From Betaproteobacteria bacterium Ga0077532 (lineage in GTDB: Bacteria; Pseudomonadota; Gammaproteobacteria; Burkholderiales; Ga0077523): a stretch of DNA of 64,000 bases. Made by a program: the position numbers and the translations under genes. Numbering within the stretch: the stretch's first letter is position 1; each line of letters begins with the position of its first letter. The notes below the pieces were generated by a model. It was not told the DNA's origin and ran no database searches. It saw only the letters and a program-made list of their open reading frames with translations. This document shows, in pieces, positions 26,418-35,843 of this stretch. The stretch lies in assembly GCA_001464895.1 (NCBI GenBank), contig LNEE01000017.1:124001-188000 (forward strand), written 5' to 3'.

Positions 26418-27200
26418 ATGAAACCGGATTTCTCGGCGACGGGTCTGCGCGTTCTGGTCACGGCAGGCGCGGCGGGCATCGGTCGCGCCATCGCCGGCAC
26501 CTTCGCGGAGGCAGGCGCCCGCGTTCACATCTGTGACGTCGATACCAACGCCCTCGCGGAGTTCGCGACGTTGTACCCGTCGATCACCGCCTCGGTCACC
26601 GACGTGTCCGATCCGGCGCAGGTCGAGCGCCTGTTCGAGGACGTGCGGAAGCACCTCGGCGGACTCGATGTTCTCGTGAACAACGCCGGCATCGCCGGGC
26701 CCACCGGCAAGGTGGAGGACATCTCCATCGAGGACTGGAACCGCTGCATCGCCGTCGATCTGAACGGCCTCTTCTACTGCACGCGCCTCGCCATGCCCAT
26801 GATCAAGGCCGCGGGCGGCGGCAGCATCATCAATCTGTCGTCCACCGCCGGCCGGCTCGGCTTTCCCCTGCGATCGCCCTACGCGGCCGCCAAGTGGGGC
26901 GTGGTCGGCTACACCGCGAGCCTCGCCATCGAGGCGGGACCGGACAACGTACGCGTGAACTGCATCCAGCCAGGCGTCGTCGCCGGCGACCGCATCGACC
27001 GGGTCGCTGCCGCCAAGGCCAACGCGCTCCGCATCAGCATCGAGGAACAGAAGCACCGCATGGTGCAGAACGTCTCGATGCGCACCTTCGTCACCGCGCA
27101 GGACATCGCCAACGCCGCCCTCTTCCTCGCCTCCGACGCGGGCCGCCACATCAGCGGCCAGGCCATCCCGGTGTGCGGGAACGTCGAGACGCTGGCCTGA
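26418..27200 (+). CDS. Short-chain dehydrogenase/reductase
   Basis: NAD(P)-dependent oxidoreductase of 260 aa. The cofactor loop is TAGAAGIG (15-22; the first Gly of TGxxxGxG is replaced by Ala), followed by NNAG. The catalytic Ser142, Tyr155 and Lys159 are present (LSSTAG, YAAAK). GGGGAGG precedes the ATG. It is followed closely by a CRYL1-like dehydrogenase and a beta-keto acid cleavage enzyme, so it probably works on the same hydroxy-acid pathway. The substrate is unknown. Confidence 0.92.
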   Translation: MKPDFSATGLRVLVTAGAAGIGRAIAGTFAEAGARVHICDVDTNALAEFATLYPSITASVTDVSDPAQVERLFEDVRKHLGGLDVLVNNAGIAGPTGKVEDISIEDWNRCIAVDLNGLFYCTRLAMPMIKAAGGGSIINLSSTAGRLGFPLRSPYAAAKWGVVGYTASLAIEAGPDNVRVNCIQPGVVAGDRIDRVAAAKANALRISIEEQKHRMVQNVSMRTFVTAQDIANAALFLASDAGRHISGQAIPVCGNVETLA

Positions 27201-27268
27201 GATCAGGCCCAGCGGGGGTTGGCCGGACTGGCTCCGGCGCCCCCGCCAACGATCATCGAGGAACAAGC

Positions 27269-28204
27269 ATGGAAAAGATCGCAGTCATCGGCGCGGGTCT
27301 GATCGGACGCGCGTGGGCCATGGTGTTCGCGCGCGCCGGACATCCCGTGGCTCTGTACGACGCCGCGCCCGGTGCGGTGGATCAGGCCATCGGACTCATC
27401 CGCGACGGCCTCGCCGAGACGCGCCACTTCGGACTCATCGAGGAGTCGCCCGACGCCATCATGCCGCGCATCCGCGCCGCGACCTCGCTCGAGGACGCCA
27501 TCGCCGAAGCCGACTACGTGCAGGAGAACACCTCCGAGCGCGAGGACGTGAAGCGCGACGTGTTCTCGAAGATGGATGCTGCAGCGAAGGCCGACTGCAT
27601 CCTCGCGAGTTCGACCTCCACCATCCAGACGTCCCGGTTCGCGGGTCACGTGCCCGGGCGGCATCGGTGCCTCGTGGCCCACCCGGTGAACCCACCCCAC
27701 GTGGTGCCGATCGTCGAACTCTCGCCCGCGCCGTTCACTTCGCCCGACGTCGTGGAGCGCGCCCGCGTCCTCCACGAAAGCGTCGGTCAGGTGCCGATCC
27801 TGGTCCGCAAGGAGGTCGAAGGCTTCATCCTCAACCGGCTCCAGGCAGCCCTGCTCATCGAATCGTGGCGTCTCGTCGACGAGGGCTACGTGTCCGTGGA
27901 GGACCTCGACAAGACCATCCGCGACGGCCTGGGCCTGCGCTGGGCCTTCATGGGGCCCTTCGAGACCATCGACCTGAACGCCCCGGGCGGCGTCGCCGAC
28001 TATGCGGTGCGCTACGGCCCGAAGCTCACCGGCATGATGCAGGACCTGACCGCTCGCCCATGGGAAGGCGATCTCGTCGCGAAGGTGGAAGCCGAGCGCC
28101 GCGAACGCATGCCGCAGGCGGACCACGCGGCCCGCGAGGCGTGGCGCGACCGGCGACTGATGGCGCTCGTGGCCCACAAGCGCACCATGGATGGGCAGGA
28201 CTGA
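27269..28204 (+). CDS. 3-hydroxyacyl-CoA dehydrogenase family, CRYL1 / gulonate-3-dehydrogenase-like
   Basis: NAD-dependent dehydrogenase of 311 aa acting on the 3-hydroxyl of a hydroxy acid. The NAD loop is IGAGLIG (7-13), and the catalytic His138-Glu150 pair lies in AHPVNPPHVVPIVEL. The C-terminal domain has EGFILNRLQAAL and GLGLRWAFMGPFETIDLN, strongly like lambda-crystallin/CRYL1 and carnitine dehydrogenase, not like fatty-acid FadB. A longer open frame runs upstream, but ATG 27269 begins the family sequence. The product would be a beta-keto acid, the substrate type of the next gene. Confidence 0.9.
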   Translation: MEKIAVIGAGLIGRAWAMVFARAGHPVALYDAAPGAVDQAIGLIRDGLAETRHFGLIEESPDAIMPRIRAATSLEDAIAEADYVQENTSEREDVKRDVFSKMDAAAKADCILASSTSTIQTSRFAGHVPGRHRCLVAHPVNPPHVVPIVELSPAPFTSPDVVERARVLHESVGQVPILVRKEVEGFILNRLQAALLIESWRLVDEGYVSVEDLDKTIRDGLGLRWAFMGPFETIDLNAPGGVADYAVRYGPKLTGMMQDLTARPWEGDLVAKVEAERRERMPQADHAAREAWRDRRLMALVAHKRTMDGQD

Positions 28205-28263
28205 CCCCGACGATCACCAAGGTGGGGCCGAACGAGGCCCAGCCGACCAGAGGAGCAATCAGC

Positions 28264-29196
28264 ATGGCAGACCAACGCAAGGTCATCATCACCTGCGCCG
28301 TGACGGGCGCGATCCACACCCCGACGATGTCGCCCTACCTCCCGATCACGCCCGACGAGATCGCCGAGGCCGCCATCGGTGCCGCCGAGGCCGGCGCTGC
28401 CATCGTCCACCTGCACGCGCGGATGCCCGAGGACGGTCGTCCGAGCCAGGACCCCGACCTCTTCCGCCAATTCCTCCCGAGGATCAAGGCCGCCTCCAAC
28501 GTCGTCATCAACCTGACCACCGGCGGGGCACCCACGATGCTCGTCGAGGAGCGCCTGCAGCCCGCGCTGCAACTGAAGCCGGAAGTGGCCTCGCTCAACA
28601 TGGGCTCCATGAACTTCGGGCTGTACGAGATGATCCCGCGGTTCAAGGAGTGGAAGCACGACTGGGAACTGCCCTACCTCGATGGCTCCCACGACCGGAT
28701 CTTCAAGAACACCTTCAAGGACATCGCGCACATCCTCGAGTCGTGCAGCGACAACGGCACGCGCTTCGAGATCGAGTGCTACGACATCGGCCACCTGTAC
28801 ACGGCCGCGCACTTCCTGGAACGCGGACTCGTGAAGCCTCCGCTCTTCATCCAGTCCGTCTTCGGCCTGCGTGGCGGCATCGGCCCGCATCCGGAAGACG
28901 TCATGCACATGCGCCGCACCGCCGATCGCCTCTTCGGCAACCAGTATCAGTGGTCCGTGCTCGGTGCCGGGCGCAACCAGATGTACATCGCCTCGATGTC
29001 CGCGGTACTGGGCGGGAACGTGCGCGTGGGTCTGGAAGACAGCCTGTGGCTCGGGAAGGGCCGACTCGCACAGACGAATGCCGAGCAGGTCGCGAAGATC
29101 CGGCGCATCCTCGAAGAACTGGGCCTCGAAGTTGCAACGCCCGATGACGCACGCCGCATCCTTCAGCTGAAGGGCGGTTCGAACGTCGCCTTCTGA
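28264..29196 (+). CDS. Beta-keto acid cleavage enzyme (BKACE, DUF849)
   Basis: Zinc enzyme of 310 aa that condenses a beta-keto acid with acetyl-CoA and cleaves it to a CoA ester and acetoacetate-type products (known for 3-keto-5-aminohexanoate and dehydrocarnitine). The zinc ligands H49 and H51 are in IVHLHAR, and the third (Glu) is probably in FEIECYD. GGAGCAATCAGC precedes the ATG. With the two dehydrogenases before it, it forms an oxidise-then-cleave module. A second, distant BKACE lies at 56891-57793. Confidence 0.92.
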   Translation: MADQRKVIITCAVTGAIHTPTMSPYLPITPDEIAEAAIGAAEAGAAIVHLHARMPEDGRPSQDPDLFRQFLPRIKAASNVVINLTTGGAPTMLVEERLQPALQLKPEVASLNMGSMNFGLYEMIPRFKEWKHDWELPYLDGSHDRIFKNTFKDIAHILESCSDNGTRFEIECYDIGHLYTAAHFLERGLVKPPLFIQSVFGLRGGIGPHPEDVMHMRRTADRLFGNQYQWSVLGAGRNQMYIASMSAVLGGNVRVGLEDSLWLGKGRLAQTNAEQVAKIRRILEELGLEVATPDDARRILQLKGGSNVAF

Positions 29197-29213
29197 CGGA
29201 CACTGGTGAGACT

Positions 29214-29245
29214 CCGGGGCGGATCGCGTGGCCGATCCGCTCCGG
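29214..29245 (+). terminator. Strong hairpin after the BKACE operon
   Basis: CCGGGGCGGATCG and CGATCCGCTCCGG pair over a six-base loop: 13 pairs with one G-T. It lies 18 bases past the stop codon. There is no T run, so it may act with Rho or protect the 3' end. Confidence 0.45.
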
Positions 29246-29306
29246 CATTGGCGACGCCGTGCCGATCGGTCAGAATCGACCTGTGGTTTCGGATGGAGAG
29301 TTGCCG

Positions 29307-30563
29307 ATGGATCAGAAGGAAGGCCACTTTCAGATTGCCCAGAGCGCCGCGCACGGTGGCAGGGCAGAGATCAGCGGATTGGAGCGTCGCCTTCTGGAAG
29401 GGCTGCTCTCGGTCTGCGGTGATCCGCCCATCGCGTTCTCGCTCTGGACCGGGGAGCAGATACGCGGCAACAGCCAGGACCCGCCTGTCGCCCGCATCGT
29501 GATCCGCGAGCGCAGCGCGCTCTTCCGCATGCTGGTGAATCCCGAACTGTTCACCGGAGACGACTACAGCGCCGGCCGCGTCGACGTGGAAGGCGAGTTC
29601 GTCGCCTGTCTCGCGTACATCTTCCGCGGGCTCGACAGCCTCCCCGAGACCTCGCTCAAGGCGAAGTTCCTGCGCTGGATCAACCGCCCGCGCGCCAACA
29701 CCCTCGCCGGCTCCCGCGAGAACATCCACCGACACTACGATCTCGGCAACGAGTTCTACCGCCTCTGGCTCGATCGCGAGCGGATGCAGTACACGTGCGC
29801 CTACTATGCGCAGCCGGACATGACGATCGAGCAGGCGCAGATCGCCAAGCTCGATCACGTGGCGCGAAAGCTCGGGGTGCAGCCGGGCGACGTCGTCTAC
29901 GAGGCCGGCTGTGGCTGGGGCGGCCTCGCCCGGCATTTCGCGAAGCACTACGGCGCCACGGTGCGCGCGTTCAACATCTCCGAGGAGCAGGTGCGTTTCG
30001 CGCGCGAGGCGGCGAAGCGCGAGGGCCTCGCCGATCGCATCGAGTACGTTCTCGACGACTACCGGAACATGACCGGCCGCTGCGACCGCTTCGTCTCGGT
30101 TGGCATGCTGGAGCACGTGGGCGTGGAGAACTATCCCGTGCTGGGTGAAGTGATCCGAAACGTGCTCGCGCCGGGCGGGCGCGGGCTAATCCATTCGATC
30201 GGACGCAATCACCCCGCGCCGATGAATGCCTGGATCGAGAAGCGCATCTTCCCAGGCGCCTACCCGGCGACCCTCGCCGAGATGATGCGGATCTTCGAGG
30301 GAAGTCGACTCTCGGTGCTCGACGTCGAGAACCTCCGGCTGCACTACGCACAGACGCTGAAGCACTGGCGCGAGCGATTCGAACAGAACACCGGCCGCAT
30401 CGCGTCGATGTACGACGAACGGTTCGTTCGGATGTGGCGCCTCTACCTCGGCGGCTCGGAGGCCTCGTTCCTCACCGGAGCGCTGCAGCTCTTCCAGGTG
30501 GTGTTCGCCCACGCGACGGACAACGCGGTGCCGATGACCCGCCACCACCTCTACCGGAGCTGA
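29307..30563 (+). CDS. cfa: Cyclopropane-fatty-acyl-phospholipid synthase
   Basis: SAM-dependent methyltransferase of 418 aa that adds a methylene bridge to unsaturated acyl chains in membrane phospholipids. The SAM site is VVYEAGCGWGGLARHFAKHYG-like (Asp of the usual DIGCG is replaced), and RHYDLGNEFYRLWLD, SVGMLEHVG and RIFPGAYPATLAEM are family marks. GGAGAG lies before ATG 29307; an earlier in-frame ATG lacks a site. A FAD-dependent reductase starts four bases after its stop, which suggests joint lipid modification. Confidence 0.94.
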   Translation: MDQKEGHFQIAQSAAHGGRAEISGLERRLLEGLLSVCGDPPIAFSLWTGEQIRGNSQDPPVARIVIRERSALFRMLVNPELFTGDDYSAGRVDVEGEFVACLAYIFRGLDSLPETSLKAKFLRWINRPRANTLAGSRENIHRHYDLGNEFYRLWLDRERMQYTCAYYAQPDMTIEQAQIAKLDHVARKLGVQPGDVVYEAGCGWGGLARHFAKHYGATVRAFNISEEQVRFAREAAKREGLADRIEYVLDDYRNMTGRCDRFVSVGMLEHVGVENYPVLGEVIRNVLAPGGRGLIHSIGRNHPAPMNAWIEKRIFPGAYPATLAEMMRIFEGSRLSVLDVENLRLHYAQTLKHWRERFEQNTGRIASMYDERFVRMWRLYLGGSEASFLTGALQLFQVVFAHATDNAVPMTRHHLYRS

Positions 30564-30567
30564 GGAA

Positions 30568-31689
30568 ATGGAACGCTGCGAAGTCCTCATCGTCGGCGGT
30601 GGCCCCGCCGGCTCCACTTGCGCCTGGAAACTCGCACGTGCCGGCGCCGATGTCGTCGTGCTCGACCGCAAGGCATTCCCGCGCGACAAGATCTGCGCGG
30701 GCTGGGTGACGCCCGCCGTGCTGGATGAACTCCAGATCGACGAAGCCGAGTACCGCCGGGATGGCCGCACGATGCAACCGATCACCGCATTCCGGACAGG
30801 CATCATCGGTGGTCGCGAAGTCGAGACGCGCTACGACGAAGCGGTCAGCTACGGCATCCGGCGCAGCGAATTCGACCACTTCCTCCTGGCGCGGTCCGGT
30901 GCGCGCATCGCCAACCCCGCACCGCTCAAGCAACTCGAACGCGACGGCACCGGCTGGGCGGCGAACGGCACCCTGGCGGGCCGCGTGCTCATCGGCGCAG
31001 GCGGCCATTTCTGCCCGGTGGCACGGCATCTCGGCGCCCAGCTCGGACAGTCCGAGACCGTCGTTGCTGCGCAAGAGATCGAGTTCCCGATGACGGACGC
31101 CCAGGCCGCCGACTGCGAGGCCACGGGCGAGATGCCCGAGTTGTATTTCTGCGACGACTTGAAGGGCTACGGCTGGGTGTTCCGCAAGGGGCGCTTCCTC
31201 AACGTGGGCCTGGGCCGCGAGGACAACCATCGCCTCGCCGAACACGTGCAGTCGTTCGCCCGCTGGCTGAAGTCGAAGCGGCGCGTACCGCAGGACATGC
31301 CCGAGAAATTCGGCGGTCACGCCTATCTGCTCTACAACCACGCACCGCGTCCGCTCGTGGGCGACCACGCCCTGCTCGTCGGGGACGCTGCAGGGCTCGC
31401 GTATCCGCAGAGCGGCGAAGGCATCCGGCCCGCGGTCGAGTCGGCGCTGCTCGCAGCCGACACCCTGATCGCTGCGGCGGGCGATTTCTCGGCGTCACGG
31501 CTCGCCCCCTACGAGACCGCGATGGTGAGCCGCTTCGGCCCCCGCGAGACGGCGTCCTTCACCGATCGGCTGCCCGAAGGTCTCAAGCGATTCCTCGCCA
31601 CCCGCATGCTCGGCAATCGGTGGTTCACTCGGCACATGGTGATCGACGAGTGGTTCCTGCACGCGAAGCAGCCGGCCCTGGCCTCCTGA
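30568..31689 (+). CDS. FAD-dependent oxidoreductase, geranylgeranyl-reductase-like
   Basis: Flavoprotein of 373 aa. The N-terminal Rossmann motif is IVGGGPAGSTCAW with a Lys/Arg-rich FPRDKICAGW segment, and the second FAD motif is LLVGDAAGLAYPQSGEGIRPA. This is the geranylgeranyl reductase/PHBH-type fold, whose members reduce isoprenoid or act on lipid double bonds. It follows cfa by four bases, so its substrate may be an unsaturated or methylated acyl chain. No membrane segment is seen. The specific reaction is not readable. Confidence 0.85.
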   Translation: MERCEVLIVGGGPAGSTCAWKLARAGADVVVLDRKAFPRDKICAGWVTPAVLDELQIDEAEYRRDGRTMQPITAFRTGIIGGREVETRYDEAVSYGIRRSEFDHFLLARSGARIANPAPLKQLERDGTGWAANGTLAGRVLIGAGGHFCPVARHLGAQLGQSETVVAAQEIEFPMTDAQAADCEATGEMPELYFCDDLKGYGWVFRKGRFLNVGLGREDNHRLAEHVQSFARWLKSKRRVPQDMPEKFGGHAYLLYNHAPRPLVGDHALLVGDAAGLAYPQSGEGIRPAVESALLAADTLIAAAGDFSASRLAPYETAMVSRFGPRETASFTDRLPEGLKRFLATRMLGNRWFTRHMVIDEWFLHAKQPALAS

Positions 31690-31909
31690 CACTTCGTCCG
31701 AAGCTTTCACGAGTCTCCGCCCGGTCCGCGTGACGAACGCCCGTCGACGGCCCAGAACTCCTCCCCATCTCCCCCAGCGCCATTCCTGACGCTGTCACGG
31801 CCCGTTGGCGTGGCAGCCGCTGCTGCGTAGGCTCCCCGACATACCAATGTCCTCGCACCCCGGCGTTGTCGGCGGTTGGCGCGGCGTTCACGTCAGGGAG
31901 AGTCAAGAC

Positions 31910-32296
31910 ATGGCCCCACCCATCCGCGGCCTGGGTATCCGCCTGCTGATCATTGCTGCCGGCCTCATCGGGACGATCGCCCCGACATCGCATGCGGAGG
32001 ATCCACCCAACGGCACGGGGGACGCAGCCAACGGCGCCGGCCTCTACAAGCGCTACTGCCGCGGCTGCCACGGTGTGGACGGTCAGGGCGACGGCCTCGT
32101 CTTCATGCCCCACGTGAACAACCTCACGAAGAAGGGCTACATCGACCAGCTCCCCGACCAGTACCTGCGCCACGTGATCCTGAATGGTGGCGAGTCGGTC
32201 GGGAAGAGCGCCTACATGCCGTCGTTCGCCGGCACGCTCTCCGACCAGCAGATCGCCGACGTCATCGCCCACGTCCGGTCGCTCCCCACCTACTGA
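31910..32296 (+). CDS. Exported monohaem cytochrome c
   Basis: Small class I cytochrome c of 128 aa. A signal peptide (about residues 1-29, ending SHA) precedes the haem site C50-R-G-C53-H54; the distal Met is in AYMPSF. AGGGAGAG lies before ATG 31910. It probably carries electrons in the periplasm, possibly from the beta-propeller protein encoded next. The frame extends upstream for 35 codons, but without a signal-like start. Confidence 0.9.
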   Translation: MAPPIRGLGIRLLIIAAGLIGTIAPTSHAEDPPNGTGDAANGAGLYKRYCRGCHGVDGQGDGLVFMPHVNNLTKKGYIDQLPDQYLRHVILNGGESVGKSAYMPSFAGTLSDQQIADVIAHVRSLPTY

Positions 32297-32430
32297 CCGC
32301 GGCATCGAGCGGCGAAAGCGGCCATCCGTGCCGCACGCCGTTGCCGGACCGTCGGCCGATCTCGCATCCCCAAGTCGTCGCAGTGCAGTGTCCCGCGGTC
32401 GTCGAACCGCAACTCAAGGAGGAGCAACAA

Positions 32431-34065
32431 ATGAGAGTCCGCAACGCGATCGCAGTCGCCATCGTCGCCCTCGCCTCATCGGCCGCGATGGCACAGCAGC
32501 AGGGAACAGGTCGGGCCGGCAGCTGGGAGCCCCGCATCCCGGTGAAGCCCGACCCATCGAAGATAGTCGTGCCCAAGGGTTACAAGGCCGAGGTGTTCGT
32601 CGCGGGACTCGACACGCCGTCGTCCGCGACGGTGGATGGCAACGGCAACGTGTGGGTGGCGATCTCGGGCCCGCTCTTCATGAATGGCACCGAGCCCGCG
32701 CACATCAAGGTGTTCGATCCGAACGGCAAGCTGCTGAAGGAGATCGGCCGCGGCACCTTCAAGACCGTGATGAACGAGATCGCCTACTGCGCGGAGAACC
32801 GCAAGATCTACATCCCGGAATACGGCGAGAAGATCTGGGAGATCGACGGTGTGAACGGCGAGCTGAAGCTGATCGTGAAGGACCTCATGATCGGCGACCA
32901 CCGCAACGGCGGCATGACCTGCAAGGACGGCTACCTGTACTTCGCGCTCGGCCTGCCCAGCAACACCGGCTTCGCCGACCCGGACAACCACGGCTGGACC
33001 GACATCCCGAAGGACCCCTACTGGCTCGCGCACCCGGACGGACTGCCGCCCACGCCGCACGACGCCCCCTGCCGCGACATCGTGCACACCGGCCTCAACA
33101 TCAAGTCCTCGGACGGCCGCATGACCGGCGGCTACATGCCAGTGGGCGTGCCTGCGAAGCCGGGTCAGATCGTGAAGGCGCAGGTGCCCTGCCACGGATC
33201 GATCATGCGCGTGAAGATCGATGCGAAGGGTGCGGATGGCATCTACGCCCACAGCAGCATGGAGGTCTATGCGATGGGCTTCCGCAACCAGTCGGGCGTC
33301 GAGTTCGGACCGAAGGGCACGCGCTTCGAGAACACGCTCGCCGTATCGGACAACGGTGCCAACGATCTTGGACATCGCCGACTCGCCAACAGCCCGGAAC
33401 GCCTGTGGCTCGTCACCGAGAAGGGGCAGGACGCGGGCTTTCCCGACAAGGACGGCTTCGGGTTCGTGACCAACAAGCGATCGAGCCTCGTCCACTGGAC
33501 CGGCTCGAAGATCGACCGCCCGTATCCGCAGCTCTACATCGGCGACGAACCGTTCATCCCCAAACAGGCGCCCTATCACTTCCCGGTGCATGTCGACGGT
33601 GTGCGCGGCGTCCCGCTCATTGCCGCGAATCCGAATCCGAACGGCTACATCAACCCGGTGATGGAGTGGGACACCAACAACCCGATGGACGGCATCGCGT
33701 GGGCGCCGGAAGCCTTCGGCGCCGGCAAGGAGACGATCTTCGCCGCGATCTACGGGATCATCGACAATGGTCCCGAAAGCTTGGTCCCCACGTGGCCCGC
33801 CATCGTGAAGGTCGAGTTCCTGGAGCCGGCCGGGGTGAAGTGGTCGTACTTCGCGCGGAACATCGACATGGGTCCGAACGCGTACCAGAAGCCGGCGAAC
33901 CGGGGCGGAATGGAGCGTACCAACGACGTCGTGTTCAGCCGCGACGGCAAGTCGATGTACGTGGTCGACTATGGTGAGCTGTATACCGACTTCACCATGC
34001 CCTCCCCGTTCTACGTGACGCCGAAGTCCGGCGTGATCTGGAAGATCACCTACACCGGACAGTGA
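32431..34065 (+). CDS. Secreted beta-propeller protein, sugar/sorbosone-dehydrogenase-like
   Basis: Exported protein of 544 aa with a strong AAGGAGGAG ribosome site. The signal peptide ends near residue 21 (AMAQ). The mature sequence opens with a segment like that of glucose/sorbosone dehydrogenases (PKGYKAEVFVAGLDTPSSAT) and continues with propeller-type repeats such as DGIYAHSSMEVYAMGFRNQS and DNGAND. Family relatives use PQQ and give electrons to cytochrome c, which fits the gene before it. I cannot confirm the PQQ residues, so the enzyme role is inference. Confidence 0.75.
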   Translation: MRVRNAIAVAIVALASSAAMAQQQGTGRAGSWEPRIPVKPDPSKIVVPKGYKAEVFVAGLDTPSSATVDGNGNVWVAISGPLFMNGTEPAHIKVFDPNGKLLKEIGRGTFKTVMNEIAYCAENRKIYIPEYGEKIWEIDGVNGELKLIVKDLMIGDHRNGGMTCKDGYLYFALGLPSNTGFADPDNHGWTDIPKDPYWLAHPDGLPPTPHDAPCRDIVHTGLNIKSSDGRMTGGYMPVGVPAKPGQIVKAQVPCHGSIMRVKIDAKGADGIYAHSSMEVYAMGFRNQSGVEFGPKGTRFENTLAVSDNGANDLGHRRLANSPERLWLVTEKGQDAGFPDKDGFGFVTNKRSSLVHWTGSKIDRPYPQLYIGDEPFIPKQAPYHFPVHVDGVRGVPLIAANPNPNGYINPVMEWDTNNPMDGIAWAPEAFGAGKETIFAAIYGIIDNGPESLVPTWPAIVKVEFLEPAGVKWSYFARNIDMGPNAYQKPANRGGMERTNDVVFSRDGKSMYVVDYGELYTDFTMPSPFYVTPKSGVIWKITYTGQ

Positions 34066-34085
34066 CCGGCCGGCGATGCCGCATC

Positions 34086-34108
34086 GGACGGCGGCTCACC
34101 CGCCGTCC
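34086..34108. terminator. Hairpin between convergent propeller genes
   Basis: GGACGGCGG and CCGCCGTCC form a perfect nine-base stem over a five-base loop; the loop and right arm contain the stop of the minus-strand gene. It may end both transcripts. No T run. Confidence 0.4.
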
Positions 34109-35310
34109 GCCACCCGCACGAGCAGCGGACGGTGCCCACCACCGTCCGCTGCCTGCCACCCCGCCACATAGCAGCGACCGGCGTGATCGGTGGTCATGGA
34201 GCCGTAGAGCAGCACCTCCTTCCGGGTCCCGAGATCGATCGGGGCAACATCGGATCGCGCCGACGGCAACGCCCGCCGCACCCATTCGAACCGCCCGTCC
34301 CGCTGCGTGATGCCGACGAGCGCGCGGCCGTTGTCCCGCACGAAGAGCGACGGGGCATACGCGACGCCCTCCGGATGAAACGAACCGCGATCCACCACGG
34401 CCGTCGGCAAAGCGCCTTGCGGCACCAGCTCGTGCAGCCAGCCGTCGTGGGTCGTGAAGTACGAGCGTCCGTCGGGCATCGATGCCACGCCGACGATGCC
34501 GTGGTTCGCGGTCGGTCCGGAGGCCGTCGGATAGCGCGGCATCGGCGTCGCGGCGCGCACGTCGAACCGCGCATCGAACTCGACGAGATGGGCTTCGCTC
34601 GCGCCGGTGGCCGAGCGCCCGAGCCGCGGCACGAACGCGTGGCCGCGCACGTCCGCCAGCACGTTGCGGCACGCATGTCCGGCCTCGGCACCGACGATCG
34701 CCCGCCGGACCTCGCCCGAGCGCGTGTCGAGCCGGTAGAGCACGTGACCGAAGTACCCGAGCGAGAACACGAACGGACCGCCCACCGCAGCCGCCACAAG
34801 GCCTTCCGGCGCGGATAGCAGGTGCTCCCAGGCGAGCGTCGCCGGATCGATGCGCCAGAGATGACTTCCCCAGCGGGGCAGCATCGAGCCGTCCTCGTGT
34901 TCACCGTCCTCGTCCATGGACGTGAAGTACAGCCTGCCGTCGGGAGCCGGAAGGATGCGCGAGTGGATCTTGACCTGCGCCTCGCCATCCCGACGCACGC
35001 CGGCACGCCCGAGCTGATCGTTCACGGCCCCGGCATCGGTCCAGCGCCCGGTCGCGGGGTCTAGACGGAGCAGATGCGCACTGCCACCGGGACGCTTGGC
35101 GGAGACGCCGAACCACAGCCGGCCATGGGTGTCCCGCCCGGTGGCACCCCAGATGGCGTTGGCGTCCGGAAAACCCGGCACCGCAAGCTCTTCGACTGCC
35201 GGCACGCGCCGGGGGGCTCCTGCGGCGGGTCCAACCGCGAGACTCGCCGGCAGGCCGACCAGACCGCGAAGGATCGCGCGACGACCATGGACCGTCGAAC
35301 CGATGCTCAT
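34096..35310 (-). CDS. Tat-exported beta-propeller protein of unknown function
   Basis: Protein of 404 aa. The N terminus has a twin-arginine motif ([11 protein letters not shown]) and a likely cleavage after GPAAGA. The rest shows propeller-like repeats ([45 protein letters not shown]). The repeat style recalls SMP-30/Vgb lactonases, but I see no decisive catalytic set. It is the last of three overlapping genes, after a macrodomain protein and a flavin-oxidase-like protein. Confidence 0.75.
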   Translation of the reverse strand: MSIGSTVHGRRAILRGLVGLPASLAVGPAAGAPRRVPAVEELAVPGFPDANAIWGATGRDTHGRLWFGVSAKRPGGSAHLLRLDPATGRWTDAGAVNDQLGRAGVRRDGEAQVKIHSRILPAPDGRLYFTSMDEDGEHEDGSMLPRWGSHLWRIDPATLAWEHLLSAPEGLVAAAVGGPFVFSLGYFGHVLYRLDTRSGEVRRAIVGAEAGHACRNVLADVRGHAFVPRLGRSATGASEAHLVEFDARFDVRAATPMPRYPTASGPTANHGIVGVASMPDGRSYFTTHDGWLHELVPQGALPTAVVDRGSFHPEGVAYAPSLFVRDNGRALVGITQRDGRFEWVRRALPSARSDVAPIDLGTRKEVLLYGSMTTDHAGRCYVAGWQAADGGGHRPLLVRVADGG

Positions 35311-35843
35311 GCGAGTTCGCGCACCGCCTGACGCGCCGCGGCGAACCCATCGGCCGTGAAACAGACGAGGCGCACCTCGGCGAGGGACGGGATGCGGGCA
35401 AGCCCCGCGGCCACTTCGCGCGCGGCGATGGCGCAGGCCCGCTCGAGCGGAAACTGGTACGCGCCGGTGCTGATCTGCGGAAAGGCGATCGCGCGGACAT
35501 CGTGGGAGGCCGCCTGACGCAGGCTCTCGCGATAGCAGCTCGCCAGCAGATCGTCCTCGCCGCGCTGCCCTCCGTGCCAGACCGGCCCGACGGTGTGGAT
35601 CACCCAGCGGGCGGGAAGATGGAAGCCAGGGGTGATGCGCGCCTGTCCGGTGGGGCAGCCGCCGAGGGTGCGGCAGTAGGCGAACAGTTCGGGCCCCGCA
35701 GCGCGATGGATGGCGCCATCGACACCGCCGCCGCCCAGCAGGCTGCTGTTCGCGGCGTTGACGATGGCGTCGACGGCTTCGCGGGTGATGTCACCCTGGA
35801 CGACTCGGATCCGGTCGATGACACCGGTCAGGGCGTCAGCCAT
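35307..35843 (-). CDS. Macrodomain protein, O-acetyl-ADP-ribose deacetylase-like
   Basis: Single macrodomain of 178 aa. The ADP-ribose loop is complete ([23 protein letters not shown], with the catalytic-type Asn and Asp), and [11 protein letters not shown] is the phosphate loop; both resemble E. coli YmdB. It would hydrolyse O-acetyl-ADP-ribose or remove ADP-ribose from proteins. ATG 35843 lies 16 bases inside the upstream gene, and its stop overlaps the downstream start (ATGA). Confidence 0.93.
   Translation of the reverse strand: MADALTGVIDRIRVVQGDITREAVDAIVNAANSSLLGGGGVDGAIHRAAGPELFAYCRTLGGCPTGQARITPGFHLPARWVIHTVGPVWHGGQRGEDDLLASCYRESLRQAASHDVRAIAFPQISTGAYQFPLERACAIAAREVAAGLARIPSLAEVRLVCFTADGFAAARQAVRELA

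Noticed and set aside
30568..31689. Phytoene-desaturase-type or UbiH-type hydroxylase for the flavoprotein after cfa
   Set aside because: The ICAGW and YPQSGEGIRPA segments fit the geranylgeranyl-reductase group better; no UbiH or CrtI signature is seen.
31805..31850. TGGCAG...CTGC before the cytochrome c gene as a sigma-54 promoter
   Set aside because: The GG-to-GC spacing is off by one base and the -24 element is imperfect.
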